Shown here piece by piece: positions 1 to 5,869 of a stretch of DNA of 5,873 bases. The DNA is taken from the NCBI RefSeq assembly GCF_040882025.1, contig NZ_JBBECC010000055.1, forward strand, positions 1 to 5,873. Reading direction: 5' to 3'. This DNA comes from Parvibaculum sp040882025 (GTDB lineage: Bacteria > Pseudomonadota > Alphaproteobacteria > Parvibaculales > Parvibaculaceae). The first letter of the stretch is position 1. Each line of letters opens with the position of its first letter. Both the position numbers and the translations under genes were made by a program. Below the pieces are notes generated by a model. That model searched no databases, was not told the origin of the DNA, and saw only the letters and a program-made list of their open reading frames with translations.

Positions 1-246
1 TTGCTCGCCATGGGCTTCGTGCATCCGGTGCATGAAGGCATGCTGAAGGAGCTCGACATCGCACTCGACAAACGCGGCAATGTTGCCGCCGACACGGCGA
101 CCTACAAGTCGTCGCTCGACAAGGTCTTCACCGCCGGTGACATGCGCCGCGGCCAATCGCTGGTCGTATGGGCCATCCGCGAGGGCCGTCAGGCCGCGCG
201 TGAAGTAGACCTGTTCCTGATGGGGGACACCGTGTTGCCGCGCTGA
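1..246 (+). CDS. gltD: Glutamate synthase (NADPH) small subunit, C-terminal fragment
   Basis: This is the last 81 codons of an open frame that runs in from the left edge, so the first codon (ttg) is an internal leucine and not a start. The fragment ends in TGA at 244-246. Residues 45-52 of the fragment read AGDMRRGQ and are followed by SLVVWAIREGRQAA, the hallmark end of the GltD family. In this family the GD of that segment helps hold FAD, and the next helix carries the conserved WAIREGR sequence. GltD is the flavin and iron-sulfur subunit that passes electrons from NADPH to GltB, which makes two glutamates from glutamine and 2-oxoglutarate in the cytoplasm. gltB would be expected further left. 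The related family of NAD(P)H-dependent oxidoreductase subunits shares this fold, but the sequence fits GltD best. A strong terminator follows 22 nt after the stop. Confidence 0.93.
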   Translation: MLAMGFVHPVHEGMLKELDIALDKRGNVAADTATYKSSLDKVFTAGDMRRGQSLVVWAIREGRQAAREVDLFLMGDTVLPR

Positions 247-268
247 CCGCCGGCGCAACGCGAAACGG

Positions 269-301
269 AAAGCCCCTGTGAGAACCCTCGCAGGGGCTTT
301 T
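269..301 (+). terminator. Intrinsic terminator after gltD
   Basis: The arms AAAGCCCCTG (269-278) and CAGGGGCTTT (291-300) pair perfectly. A T-G wobble and GAG/CTC extend the stem inward to 14 pairs, leaving a 4-nt AACC loop (283-286). The 3' arm ends in TTTT (298-301), so the U tract is short and partly inside the stem. The hairpin lies just after the gltD stop and just before the azlC leader, as expected for a transcript end on the plus strand. Confidence 0.88.
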
Positions 302-333
302 CACTATCCGATGCCCGAAAAGGACCGGGAACC

Positions 334-1044
334 ATGAAGTCTGTATTCAGGGACTATATCGACGGCATTCACGCCATGTTGCCGCTGCTGCCCGGCGCCG
401 TGCCCTTCGGCATGATTGCAGGAGCCGTTGCAGCCGAAGCCGGGTTCGGCCCAGCCGCCGGCATTGGCCAGTCGGTAATAATCTATGCGGGCACTGCGCA
501 ACTCGCGGCAACGCAACTGGTTGCCGAGGCCGCACCGGCCCTGGTCGTTGTCCTGACGGGTCTCGTCGTCAATCTGCGCTTTGCGATGTACAGCGCCTCG
601 CTCGCCCCGCATTTCATCGGCCTCTCGTTTCGCCGGCGCGCGCTGCTGGCTTATCTGATGACCGACCAGTCCTATGCGCTGACCATATTGCGTCACGGTG
701 CGGATGAGACCGTGACCGCCATCACAAAAGCGCGCTTCTATCTCGGCGGCGCCATTGCCATGTGGGTCGTCTGGCTCGGCGCAACGGCCACCGGCTTCAT
801 GCTCGGCAGCCGCATTCCGCCAAGCTGGTCACTCGACTTCTTCGTACCGCTGAGCTTTCTCGCCTTGCTCGTGCCAGGCATTCGCGATCGAGCGACGGCC
901 ATCGCCGCTATCACCGGCGCGATCGTCGCGGTCGCAGCATCGGGCCTTGTCTTCAATCTGGGACTCTTTGCCGGAGCCGCATGCGGCATTGCGGCCGGCT
1001 ATATCGTCGAAGCACGACGCGGAAAGAAGGATGACATTCGATGA
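334..1044 (+). CDS. azlC: AzlC family branched-chain amino-acid exporter, large subunit
   Basis: The product is a 236-aa inner-membrane protein with about seven to eight hydrophobic segments (roughly residues 14-33, 44-63, 66-86, 103-118, 136-157, 167-182, 187-205 and 208-225). Family marks include PFG at 24-26, the segment SVIIYAGTAQLA at 47-58, NLRFAMYSASLAP at 80-92 and TDQSYAL at 110-116. These match the AzlC/YgaZ/BrnF group, whose members act with a small AzlD/YgaH/BrnE partner to export leucine, isoleucine, valine and sometimes methionine. The length is normal for the family. The ATG at 334 is supported by AAGGA at 320-324, 9 nt upstream. The stop overlaps the azlD start as ATGA, so the two are translated together. 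Only 32 nt separate this ATG from the gltD terminator. The family assignment is firm, but the exact substrate is inferred. Confidence 0.92.
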   Translation: MKSVFRDYIDGIHAMLPLLPGAVPFGMIAGAVAAEAGFGPAAGIGQSVIIYAGTAQLAATQLVAEAAPALVVVLTGLVVNLRFAMYSASLAPHFIGLSFRRRALLAYLMTDQSYALTILRHGADETVTAITKARFYLGGAIAMWVVWLGATATGFMLGSRIPPSWSLDFFVPLSFLALLVPGIRDRATAIAAITGAIVAVAASGLVFNLGLFAGAACGIAAGYIVEARRGKKDDIR

Positions 1045-1367
1045 GCGTAACAACCCTCTGGCTGAGCATTGTCGCCATCGGCGTCGGGACGTTCGTCCTC
1101 AGACTTTCCTTTATCGGCCTTTCGGGCCGCCTGGCGTTGCCAGTTGCGGTAACACGCGCTTTGCGCTTCGTTCCAGCCGCCGTCCTGAGCGCCATCATCC
1201 TGCCGGCCGCACTGCGACTGCCTGAAGGCGGGCTCGATGTTTCGATCGACAATCCGCGCCTGATCGCCTGTGTTGTGGCTGCCGGCATCGCCTGGGCGAC
1301 CAAAAGCGTGCTGGCGACGCTCATCGTCGGCATGGGAACATTGTGGCTTCTTCAGGCGCTGCTCTAG
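1041..1367 (+). CDS. azlD: AzlD family branched-chain amino-acid exporter, small subunit
   Basis: The product is a 108-aa hydrophobic protein with four likely membrane segments (about 4-23, 40-60, 71-88 and 90-107). It shows the AzlD pattern: an early TFVLRLSF stretch (17-24), LRFVPAAVLSAIILPA (41-56), and a lysine at 88 within the last hydrophobic block before a glycine-containing LIVGMGT (94-100). AzlD partners are needed by AzlC permeases for export of branched-chain amino acids. The start overlaps the azlC stop by 4 nt (ATGA at 1041-1044). AAGGA at 1027-1031 gives a ribosome site 9 nt upstream, the same spacing as in azlC. The TAG stop lies 6 nt from the stop of the convergent minus-strand gene. 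The length is typical of the family. Confidence 0.9.
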   Translation: MSVTTLWLSIVAIGVGTFVLRLSFIGLSGRLALPVAVTRALRFVPAAVLSAIILPAALRLPEGGLDVSIDNPRLIACVVAAGIAWATKSVLATLIVGMGTLWLLQALL

Positions 1368-1383
1368 AACCGGTCAGCCGGTT
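1368..1383. terminator. Possible bidirectional terminator hairpin between convergent genes
   Basis: AACCGG (1368-1373) and CCGGTT (1378-1383) form a 6-bp stem around a TCAG loop. The hairpin begins directly after the azlD stop, and its loop holds the end of the minus-strand stop codon (1374-1376). On the plus strand it is followed by TTCCTC, and on the minus strand by CTAG, so neither direction has a real U tract. The position between tail-to-tail genes favours a termination or 3'-end-protecting role, but the structure is short. Confidence 0.35.
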
Positions 1384-1787
1384 TCCTCGCCCAGCATGCC
1401 GCGAAGCAGCCGCGCGCCCTCGCGCGCGCGTTGGCGTTCGTCATCGAGCCTGATCTCGACATCGCTCCAGCGCATCATCCGCCACGTATCCAGCTTTTCG
1501 CGGGCCGCCTCCGAGGGGTCGCCAAGCCCGGCCCGACCCATTTGCTCGTTCCAGGCAGCCGACAAGGCGACAACGGTGTCCTGAACCGGCCCGACACCGA
1601 AGCCGTTGGTCCATGTGACGAGACGCGCGCTGTTGAGAACCAGCAGAAGTGCCGCCGTGATCCACAAAGCGCGGGCGAAGCGGGCAACGGCGCGCCGCGT
1701 ATGCTCCGCCGTTTGCAGCTCGACGCGCGAGGCGGCTTCCCAGCCGTCTTCCAGCTCCATCTCGATTTCGCGAATAAGGTCCAGCAT
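1374..1787 (-). CDS. Small single-pass membrane protein of the MBOAT/SGNH cluster, function unknown
   Basis: I do not recognise a named family. The product is 137 aa. Residues 1-36 are charged (LDLIREIEMELEDGWEAAS near the start), residues 37-57 are one hydrophobic segment (ALWITAALLLVLNSARLV is its core), and residues 58-137 are a polar tail that becomes very rich in Arg and Glu after about 96. The segment after the membrane, TWTNGFGVGPVQDTVVALSA, resembles from memory the juxtamembrane stalk of some membrane-anchored SGNH/DUF459 proteins, but this is unverified. The start is set by ATG at 1787. The frame is open further upstream, but that part lies inside the MBOAT gene and reads as its shadow. 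GAGG (1797-1794) overlaps the MBOAT stop and only 8 nt separate the two genes, so translation is probably coupled. This suggests an accessory subunit of the acyltransferase, comparable in role to small partners in the dlt or alg systems. Confidence 0.82.
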   Translation of the reverse strand: MLDLIREIEMELEDGWEAASRVELQTAEHTRRAVARFARALWITAALLLVLNSARLVTWTNGFGVGPVQDTVVALSAAWNEQMGRAGLGDPSEAAREKLDTWRMMRWSDVEIRLDDERQRAREGARLLRGMLGEETG

Positions 1788-1795
1788 GTTCAGCC

Positions 1796-3247
1796 TCAAA
1801 ACTGGAAATAGATGAACGGCGCAACGCCTTCGGGCGCAACCGCCCAGATCAACCAGACGCCACCGCCAAGAATGAGCCCCAACACGGGCGACGGGAGCCA
1901 TTGAAGCCCCTGCGCCACCCAGCGCCCCAGATCGCGCGGTGTGAACTGGAAAACCATGGCAAGCGCGATCAATCCGACGAGGAAGGGCGTCGCATACTGG
2001 TTCGGATCGGACCAGCGCGCAAAGCCCGCGAGATAGCTGCCGGCTGTCGTGAAACTGTCGGCACGGAAGAAAATCCAGGCGAAGCAGACGAGATGAAACG
2101 TCCAGAAAATGCCGACGATATGCTGCGCGCCATGCCCGACGGCGCTGGCGATCCCGACCGGATCGCTGTTCGGCGGCGCAAATTCGTCGAGCTTTCGCCG
2201 CGCATGGCGTTCGACGGCCAGCATTGCGCCGTGGAAGGCACCCCAGAAGACGAAAGTCCATGCCGCGCCGTGCCAGATTCCACCGAGAAACATCGTGAGG
2301 AAGAGATTGCGATAGGTCTTTGCCTCGCCGCGCCGGTTGCCGCCCAGCGGCTTGTAGAGATAGTCGCGCAGCCAGGTCGACAGCGAAATGTGCCAGCGCC
2401 GCCAGAAATCCTGCAGACTCGCCGCACGATAGGGCTGATTGAAATTCTCGAGAAAGCGATAACCGAGCAGCGCCGCCACGCCGATGGCGATGTCGCTATA
2501 ACCTGAAAAATCGCAGTAAATCTGGATCGCATAGCCATAGACGCCGATCAGCAGATCGAGCGCGCCGACCGCCGTCGGATCGAAAAACACCGGATCGACA
2601 AGCTCGGTTGCCAGATAATTGGCGATCAGCATTTTCTTGGCAAGGCCCGAGAGCACCAGCACCGTGCCGACGCCGACATGAGCGCGCGTCAGCACCGGCG
2701 CGCGATGCAGTTGTGGCAGGAAATCGGCCGCGCGCACGATGGGACCGGCGACAAGCTGCGGGAAGAAGGAAATGTAGAGCATTACATTGGCGAGCGAGCG
2801 CTCCGGCCGCACATGGCCGCGATAGACGTCGACCACGTAGGAAATGCCCTGAAAGGTGAAGAAGGAAATGCCGACCGGCAGGATGACCTGCATGAACGGC
2901 AGATCGCGTTCGAGCCCCGCCATTTCGAGAAGCGCCGAAAGCGAGGTGAGGAAAAAGCCGTAATATTTGAAGAATCCAAGAATCGCGAGACCGCCCGTCA
3001 CCGCCAGTGTCACGACGAGTTTGCGCAACACAGGGCGTTCGGTGCGCGCCAGCGCGAGACCGGCGAAGTAGTTGATCAGCGTCGAGACGAGCAGCAACCC
3101 CATAAAGCGCCAGTCCCACCAGCCATAGAAAAAATAGCTGGCGGCGAGCAGCACGAGCTTGCGCCAATGCGGCGTCCAGCGCACAGCCCAGCTGACCGTG
3201 AATACGATCAGGAAGAAAATCCCGAACTCTATGGTCGGAAAAAGCAT
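1796..3247 (-). CDS. MBOAT family membrane-bound O-acyltransferase (AlgI/PatA-like)
   Basis: The product is 483 aa from the ATG at 3247, with about ten or more membrane segments. The N-terminus MLFPTIEFGIFFLIVF is typical of AlgI-like MBOATs. Numbered from that methionine, the key motifs are DFSGYSD (246-252), FWRRWHISLSTWLRDY with His286, YKPLGG (298-303), and GGIWHGAAW with His326. His326 corresponds to the conserved catalytic histidine of the family, and His286 lies in the other conserved FWRRWH block. MBOAT proteins of this group move acyl groups, usually acetyl, across the inner membrane for attachment to alginate, peptidoglycan, teichoic acid or other envelope glycans, with an SGNH partner often completing the transfer. 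Two SGNH genes lie directly upstream. A TTG 12 codons earlier (3283) is possible but adds a polar stretch unlike the family. GGGG precedes the ATG by about 5 nt. The substrate cannot be read from sequence, and the symbol algI would overclaim. Confidence 0.92.
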   Translation of the reverse strand: MLFPTIEFGIFFLIVFTVSWAVRWTPHWRKLVLLAASYFFYGWWDWRFMGLLLVSTLINYFAGLALARTERPVLRKLVVTLAVTGGLAILGFFKYYGFFLTSLSALLEMAGLERDLPFMQVILPVGISFFTFQGISYVVDVYRGHVRPERSLANVMLYISFFPQLVAGPIVRAADFLPQLHRAPVLTRAHVGVGTVLVLSGLAKKMLIANYLATELVDPVFFDPTAVGALDLLIGVYGYAIQIYCDFSGYSDIAIGVAALLGYRFLENFNQPYRAASLQDFWRRWHISLSTWLRDYLYKPLGGNRRGEAKTYRNLFLTMFLGGIWHGAAWTFVFWGAFHGAMLAVERHARRKLDEFAPPNSDPVGIASAVGHGAQHIVGIFWTFHLVCFAWIFFRADSFTTAGSYLAGFARWSDPNQYATPFLVGLIALAMVFQFTPRDLGRWVAQGLQWLPSPVLGLILGGGVWLIWAVAPEGVAPFIYFQF

Positions 3248-3350
3248 GCCGCCCCGCCACCCGCACAGAAATCGCCCAGCCAACCATCAGGGGGGCATGA
3301 CGGAACCGGAAGCATCATCCCTGCATGGACCGAAAAGCTCAATAATTCCC

Positions 3351-3366
3351 TTAACTTATGGTTAAC
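3351..3366 (-). promoter_or_regulatory. CtrA-type binding site upstream of the MBOAT gene
   Basis: The plus strand reads TTAACTTATGGTTAACC from 3351. That is TTAA (3351-3354), exactly 7 nt, then TTAAC (3362-3366). On the minus strand the site begins with TTAACCAT, the preferred half-site sequence reported for CtrA in Caulobacter and relatives. It sits in the 131-nt non-coding gap (3248-3378) between the stop of the SGNH gene and the MBOAT start, about 104 nt before that start. I see no convincing -10 box after it. The match is exact in spacing and halves, but the motif is short and AT-only in its core, so chance cannot be excluded. Confidence 0.5.
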
Positions 3367-3378
3367 CCCCGAGGCGGA

Positions 3379-4635
3379 TCACAGCCGGCAAAGACCGCCA
3401 TCCGCTGTCTCCCGCCCGCTCATCAGCGCGCGCCACAACGTCTCTCCGAGCAGCCCCGCGCCGGCAGGCCGCAAATGCACCCGGTCGGCGTATGCCAGCG
3501 GTGGCGTTTCCATCGCCCAGCGATGCACGCTGCAGCGCCCGCCCATGGCCGCTGCCCCATCCCAGTACCAGCCGCCCCGCTCTGCGGCGAGTTCCCGCAA
3601 GACCCCGCGCACGGCGGCAAGCCGGGGCGGCGTCTTCCAACCTTCGCCGCAAGCCTCGCCGGTACCCTGCCGGGCGCCGTCAAACGGCCCCAGAAGCGCG
3701 AAGGAGACGCCCGGGGCCGCCTGCCCTATGCGGTCCATCAAACCGCCCACCAGCGCCTTGTAAGCGGCCCCGTCGAGGCCATTGTCGAAGCCCTCATTGG
3801 TGCCATAGCCGAGAATGACGAGATCGGGCTTGAGCGCTGCAAGCTGCGCCGCGACGATGCCCGCGTCCCAGCGCGCGGTGATGGCGGCCGTCGCCGCGAC
3901 AATGCCGTGGCTATCGTAACGAATGCCCGGCCGGCCGGCATCGCCGGCATGGGCAACCGACCAGCCGAGCAGATGGACAGGGTCGGGACCGGCCGGCCAA
4001 AGCACGGCACGGCGCGCGGCCGCTGCGGGAACAGTCAACCGCACAAGGCCGGGCTCGGCGCGCCGTGTCGACAGGCGGAAAGGCGCCGCGCCGCCGAGTT
4101 TGAGCATGACGGCGCCGGTATCCGGGCCGCCGACGACTTCAAGCGTCACGCTGACAAAGGGTTCGAGCGCGGTCATCGTTATCACGGCGTCATGCCGGTC
4201 GGCGGTGGCGCGGAACCCCTGCAGGCCGAAAGGACCCTCGGTTGCGCGCGGCAGGCTCGAGACGACAAACCAAGGCCCACGCATCGACAGTTCAAAACCG
4301 TCCGGCGCGTAGTAGCGGAAGGGCACACCCGGCATCAGCCCGCGACCGGCATCGCCGAAGCGCGCCTGCCAGCGCCGGCGAAGCGCGCGCGGCAAATGAT
4401 CGAGCGAGATGTGGCTGTCGCCGAGATGAAGAACGGTCAGCGGACGATCGCGCGTTCCCGCTTCAATGGCGTCGATCGCCGCGTGAAAGGATTCAAGGCC
4501 CGGCAGCGCCTGCGGACAGTCGTCGGCACGAAGCGGCGCCGGTGCGAGGCAGGCAGCAAGAAGACCCGCCGCCGCGAAACGGACGGTGCGAAGGCGGAAG
4601 ACGTCAGTTAACGGGGCCGGTCCAGCGCCAGTCAT
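3379..4635 (-). CDS. Secreted SGNH (GDSH-type) hydrolase/acyl-esterase, Ape1-like
   Basis: The product is 418 aa from ATG 4635. Residues 14-31 form a basic then hydrophobic signal peptide, with likely cleavage near LRA-DD (37/38), so the mature protein is periplasmic or secreted. The SGNH catalytic blocks are complete: GDSH at 72-75 with nucleophile Ser74, SHG with Gly244, GTNE at 278-281 with Asn280, and DRVH at 384-387 giving Asp384 and His387. About 170 residues lie between block I and block II, including a Val/Thr-rich, probably beta-sheet insert around 110-230. The order GDSH, beta insert, LVILGYGTNEGF, then AMGG and a late DxxH parallels Neisseria Ape1, a peptidoglycan O-acetylesterase with a carbohydrate-binding insert. 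The start overlaps the preceding DUF459 gene by 32 nt, so the two are co-transcribed. It may be an esterase that trims O-acyl groups or the transferase that adds them. The sequence does not decide which. Confidence 0.85.
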   Translation of the reverse strand: MTGAGPAPLTDVFRLRTVRFAAAGLLAACLAPAPLRADDCPQALPGLESFHAAIDAIEAGTRDRPLTVLHLGDSHISLDHLPRALRRRWQARFGDAGRGLMPGVPFRYYAPDGFELSMRGPWFVVSSLPRATEGPFGLQGFRATADRHDAVITMTALEPFVSVTLEVVGGPDTGAVMLKLGGAAPFRLSTRRAEPGLVRLTVPAAAARRAVLWPAGPDPVHLLGWSVAHAGDAGRPGIRYDSHGIVAATAAITARWDAGIVAAQLAALKPDLVILGYGTNEGFDNGLDGAAYKALVGGLMDRIGQAAPGVSFALLGPFDGARQGTGEACGEGWKTPPRLAAVRGVLRELAAERGGWYWDGAAAMGGRCSVHRWAMETPPLAYADRVHLRPAGAGLLGETLWRALMSGRETADGGLCRL

Positions 4636-5620
4636 CGGACCTGCCGGGGCGTCTGCCGGATGTGTCGTAGACAAAGGGCTCAGGCGCGATGGATTGCGTG
4701 ACGGCGTGCGCCTCGCGCTGCGCCGGCATCGCGATTTCGCTGTACAACTGCGGCACCGTTTCGGCGACGCGGACTGCCATGCGCCCGGTTTCGATGTCGG
4801 CGACGATGGCATTCGCCATGCGCTCGCCGAGCAATTCGTAGCCCGACATCGTGAAGTGAATGCCGTCCTCGGCGCGCAAAAGCCTCGTGCGGCCGAAACG
4901 ATCGGCGCCATAGGCCGTATAGCCGCCGCTTTCATCCGTAGCCAGACCATCGGTACGGACATAGGCGACGCCGTTCGCCCGCGCGCGCGTTTCAAAGATT
5001 TCGTTGAACTGCGCCATGTCGCTGCCGAAGCGCGGACTGCGCATCACCGGCAATTCGAGCCAGTAAATACGGGCACCTGTTGCTTGCAGCGTCGCCGTGA
5101 ATTCGTCGACGCGGCGTTCGTAGATCTCGCGCCAGCCAGGTTCGAAAAGCGCATGGCGCGTGCCTTTCTCGACGATCGGCTGACGGTCGTTGGTGCCCAT
5201 CACGACAACAGCGATGTCGATCCGCGTCTCGCCCGCGATCTCGCGCACGGCCGTGTTCCAGTCGTAATAGTCGGCGCGCGAAAAGCCGGTGGCGACGCGC
5301 GATTTCTTGATGACGGCGAAGCGCTTGTCCTGGCGCAGCACGTGGTAGAGCCCGGCCCAGGTTCCGTCGCCGAGCGAATCGCCCATGACGACGACATTGT
5401 AACGTCTTGATTCAACAGGATTTTCCGCAACAGATGGCGGCGACACCTCCTCGATCAGCGCGGCGCTTTCGACATTTGCCGGCGTCAGACGCAGTGGCTC
5501 GGCAGTCGCGCTTGCCCACCAGAAGAGCACCAGCGGCACTACCAGCGCGGTCAGCAGCAAGGCACGGCGGGTGTGATTCTCCCGCGCGATTGCCTGCGAT
5601 TTTCCGGCCTGCCGATGCAT
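4604..5620 (-). CDS. Membrane-anchored DUF459-type SGNH family protein
   Basis: The product is 338 aa from ATG 5620. A basic N-terminus (1-16) is followed by one hydrophobic segment (about 17-40, with LLLTALVVPLVLFWW), an uncleaved anchor or signal peptide that places the rest in the periplasm. SGNH blocks are all present: GDSLGDG at 80-86 with Ser82, VATGFSRADYYDW with Gly112, GTNDRQP with Asn144, and DGIHFT with Asp252 and His255. The ADYYDW, TNDRQP, LPVMRSP and YGADRFGRTRLLRAEDGIHF stretches are characteristic of DUF459. SGNH proteins beside MBOAT genes act as periplasmic O-acyltransferases (AlgJ, AlgX, PatB) or esterases. A TTG 40 codons upstream (5740) is in frame, but the added part has loose codon choice and would bury the anchor, while GGGGA lies 5 nt before ATG 5620. 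This is the first gene of the minus-strand cluster, and its end overlaps the next gene. Confidence 0.87.
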   Translation of the reverse strand: MHRQAGKSQAIARENHTRRALLLTALVVPLVLFWWASATAEPLRLTPANVESAALIEEVSPPSVAENPVESRRYNVVVMGDSLGDGTWAGLYHVLRQDKRFAVIKKSRVATGFSRADYYDWNTAVREIAGETRIDIAVVVMGTNDRQPIVEKGTRHALFEPGWREIYERRVDEFTATLQATGARIYWLELPVMRSPRFGSDMAQFNEIFETRARANGVAYVRTDGLATDESGGYTAYGADRFGRTRLLRAEDGIHFTMSGYELLGERMANAIVADIETGRMAVRVAETVPQLYSEIAMPAQREAHAVTQSIAPEPFVYDTSGRRPGRSDDWRWTGPVN

Positions 5621-5780
5621 CGAAATCCCCGAAAACCCTTGAAACGTTCCGAAACGAAGCGATTTGCGCCAACGAGTGGCGGTATCTGGCCTTCCATCCT
5701 GCAGAGCTTGTGCCCGAACCAGCGCCTCAAAACGAGACAAAAGTCTAGTCGCCGGGCCACCACTTGACTAGCCCGGGCAG

Positions 5781-5809
5781 GATATATCGGGTCCCGGAAG
5801 GGGGCACAA
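5781..5809 (-). promoter_or_regulatory. Candidate sigma-70-like promoter for the minus-strand cluster
   Basis: Reading the minus strand, TTGTGC (5809-5804), a 17-nt spacer and TATATC (5786-5781) give a partial match to TTGACA-N17-TATAAT. Transcription would begin near 5774, leaving a leader of about 150 nt before ATG 5620. It is the best candidate I found by eye in 5621-5873, but the -35 match is only the TTG core. It may be chance. Confidence 0.25.
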
Positions 5810-5840
5810 ATGGCAGCCGGAAACGCGTCGCACCCCCCCT

Positions 5841-5869
5841 CTGTCATCGAACTGTCAAAAAACTGTCAC
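5841..5869 (+). promoter_or_regulatory. Pho box array (three PhoB half-sites)
   Basis: CTGTCAT (5841-5847), CTGTCAA (5852-5858) and CTGTCAC (5863-5869) repeat at exactly 11 nt, separated by CGAA and AAAA. The PhoB consensus is two 7-bp CTGTCAT-type direct repeats with a 4-bp AT-rich spacer, so this is one full box plus a third phased half-site. PhoB binds such repeats head to tail on one face of the helix to activate phosphate-starvation genes. Half-sites normally read in the direction of the gene they control, so the target should lie to the right, beyond the window end. No fourth copy precedes it (5830-5836 does not match), and a further copy could start at 5874. Effects on the divergent DUF459 gene are possible but less likely. 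Confidence 0.8.

Noticed and set aside
1788..2261. Upstream in-frame extension of the 137-aa membrane protein gene
   Set aside because: This part is a second frame inside the MBOAT gene, Arg/Cys-rich and without domains. ATG 1787 with its own ribosome site is a better start.
2678..3763. Plus-strand open frame of 361 codons opposite MBOAT and the gap
   Set aside because: Antisense to the clear MBOAT gene, and crosses the non-coding gap with the CtrA box. The composition is shadow-like with no family resemblance.
3358..4611. Long plus-strand open frame of 417 codons opposite the Ape1-like gene
   Set aside because: It is antisense to a gene with complete SGNH motifs and a signal peptide. Its translation is Arg/Ala/Pro-rich and low in structure, typical of a high-GC shadow.
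4636..4995. Upstream in-frame extension of the Ape1-like gene
   Set aside because: It lies in another frame of the DUF459 gene and would place 120 low-complexity residues ahead of a clear signal peptide.
5621..5740. TTG start extending the DUF459 protein by 40 residues
   Set aside because: Codon choice in the extension is unlike the rest of the gene, no good ribosome site precedes it, and it would move the membrane anchor inward. It is kept as an alternative because the candidate promoter would suit it.
5745..5771. Inverted repeat CTAGTC (5745-5750) and GACTAG (5766-5771)
   Set aside because: The arms are only 6 bp with a 15-nt loop and do not extend. This may be an operator half-site pair, but nothing links it to a known regulator.
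5764..5788. Plus-strand TTGACT followed by TATATC as a promoter
   Set aside because: The spacer is only 13 nt, too short for a sigma-70 promoter, and no supported plus-strand gene follows in the window.
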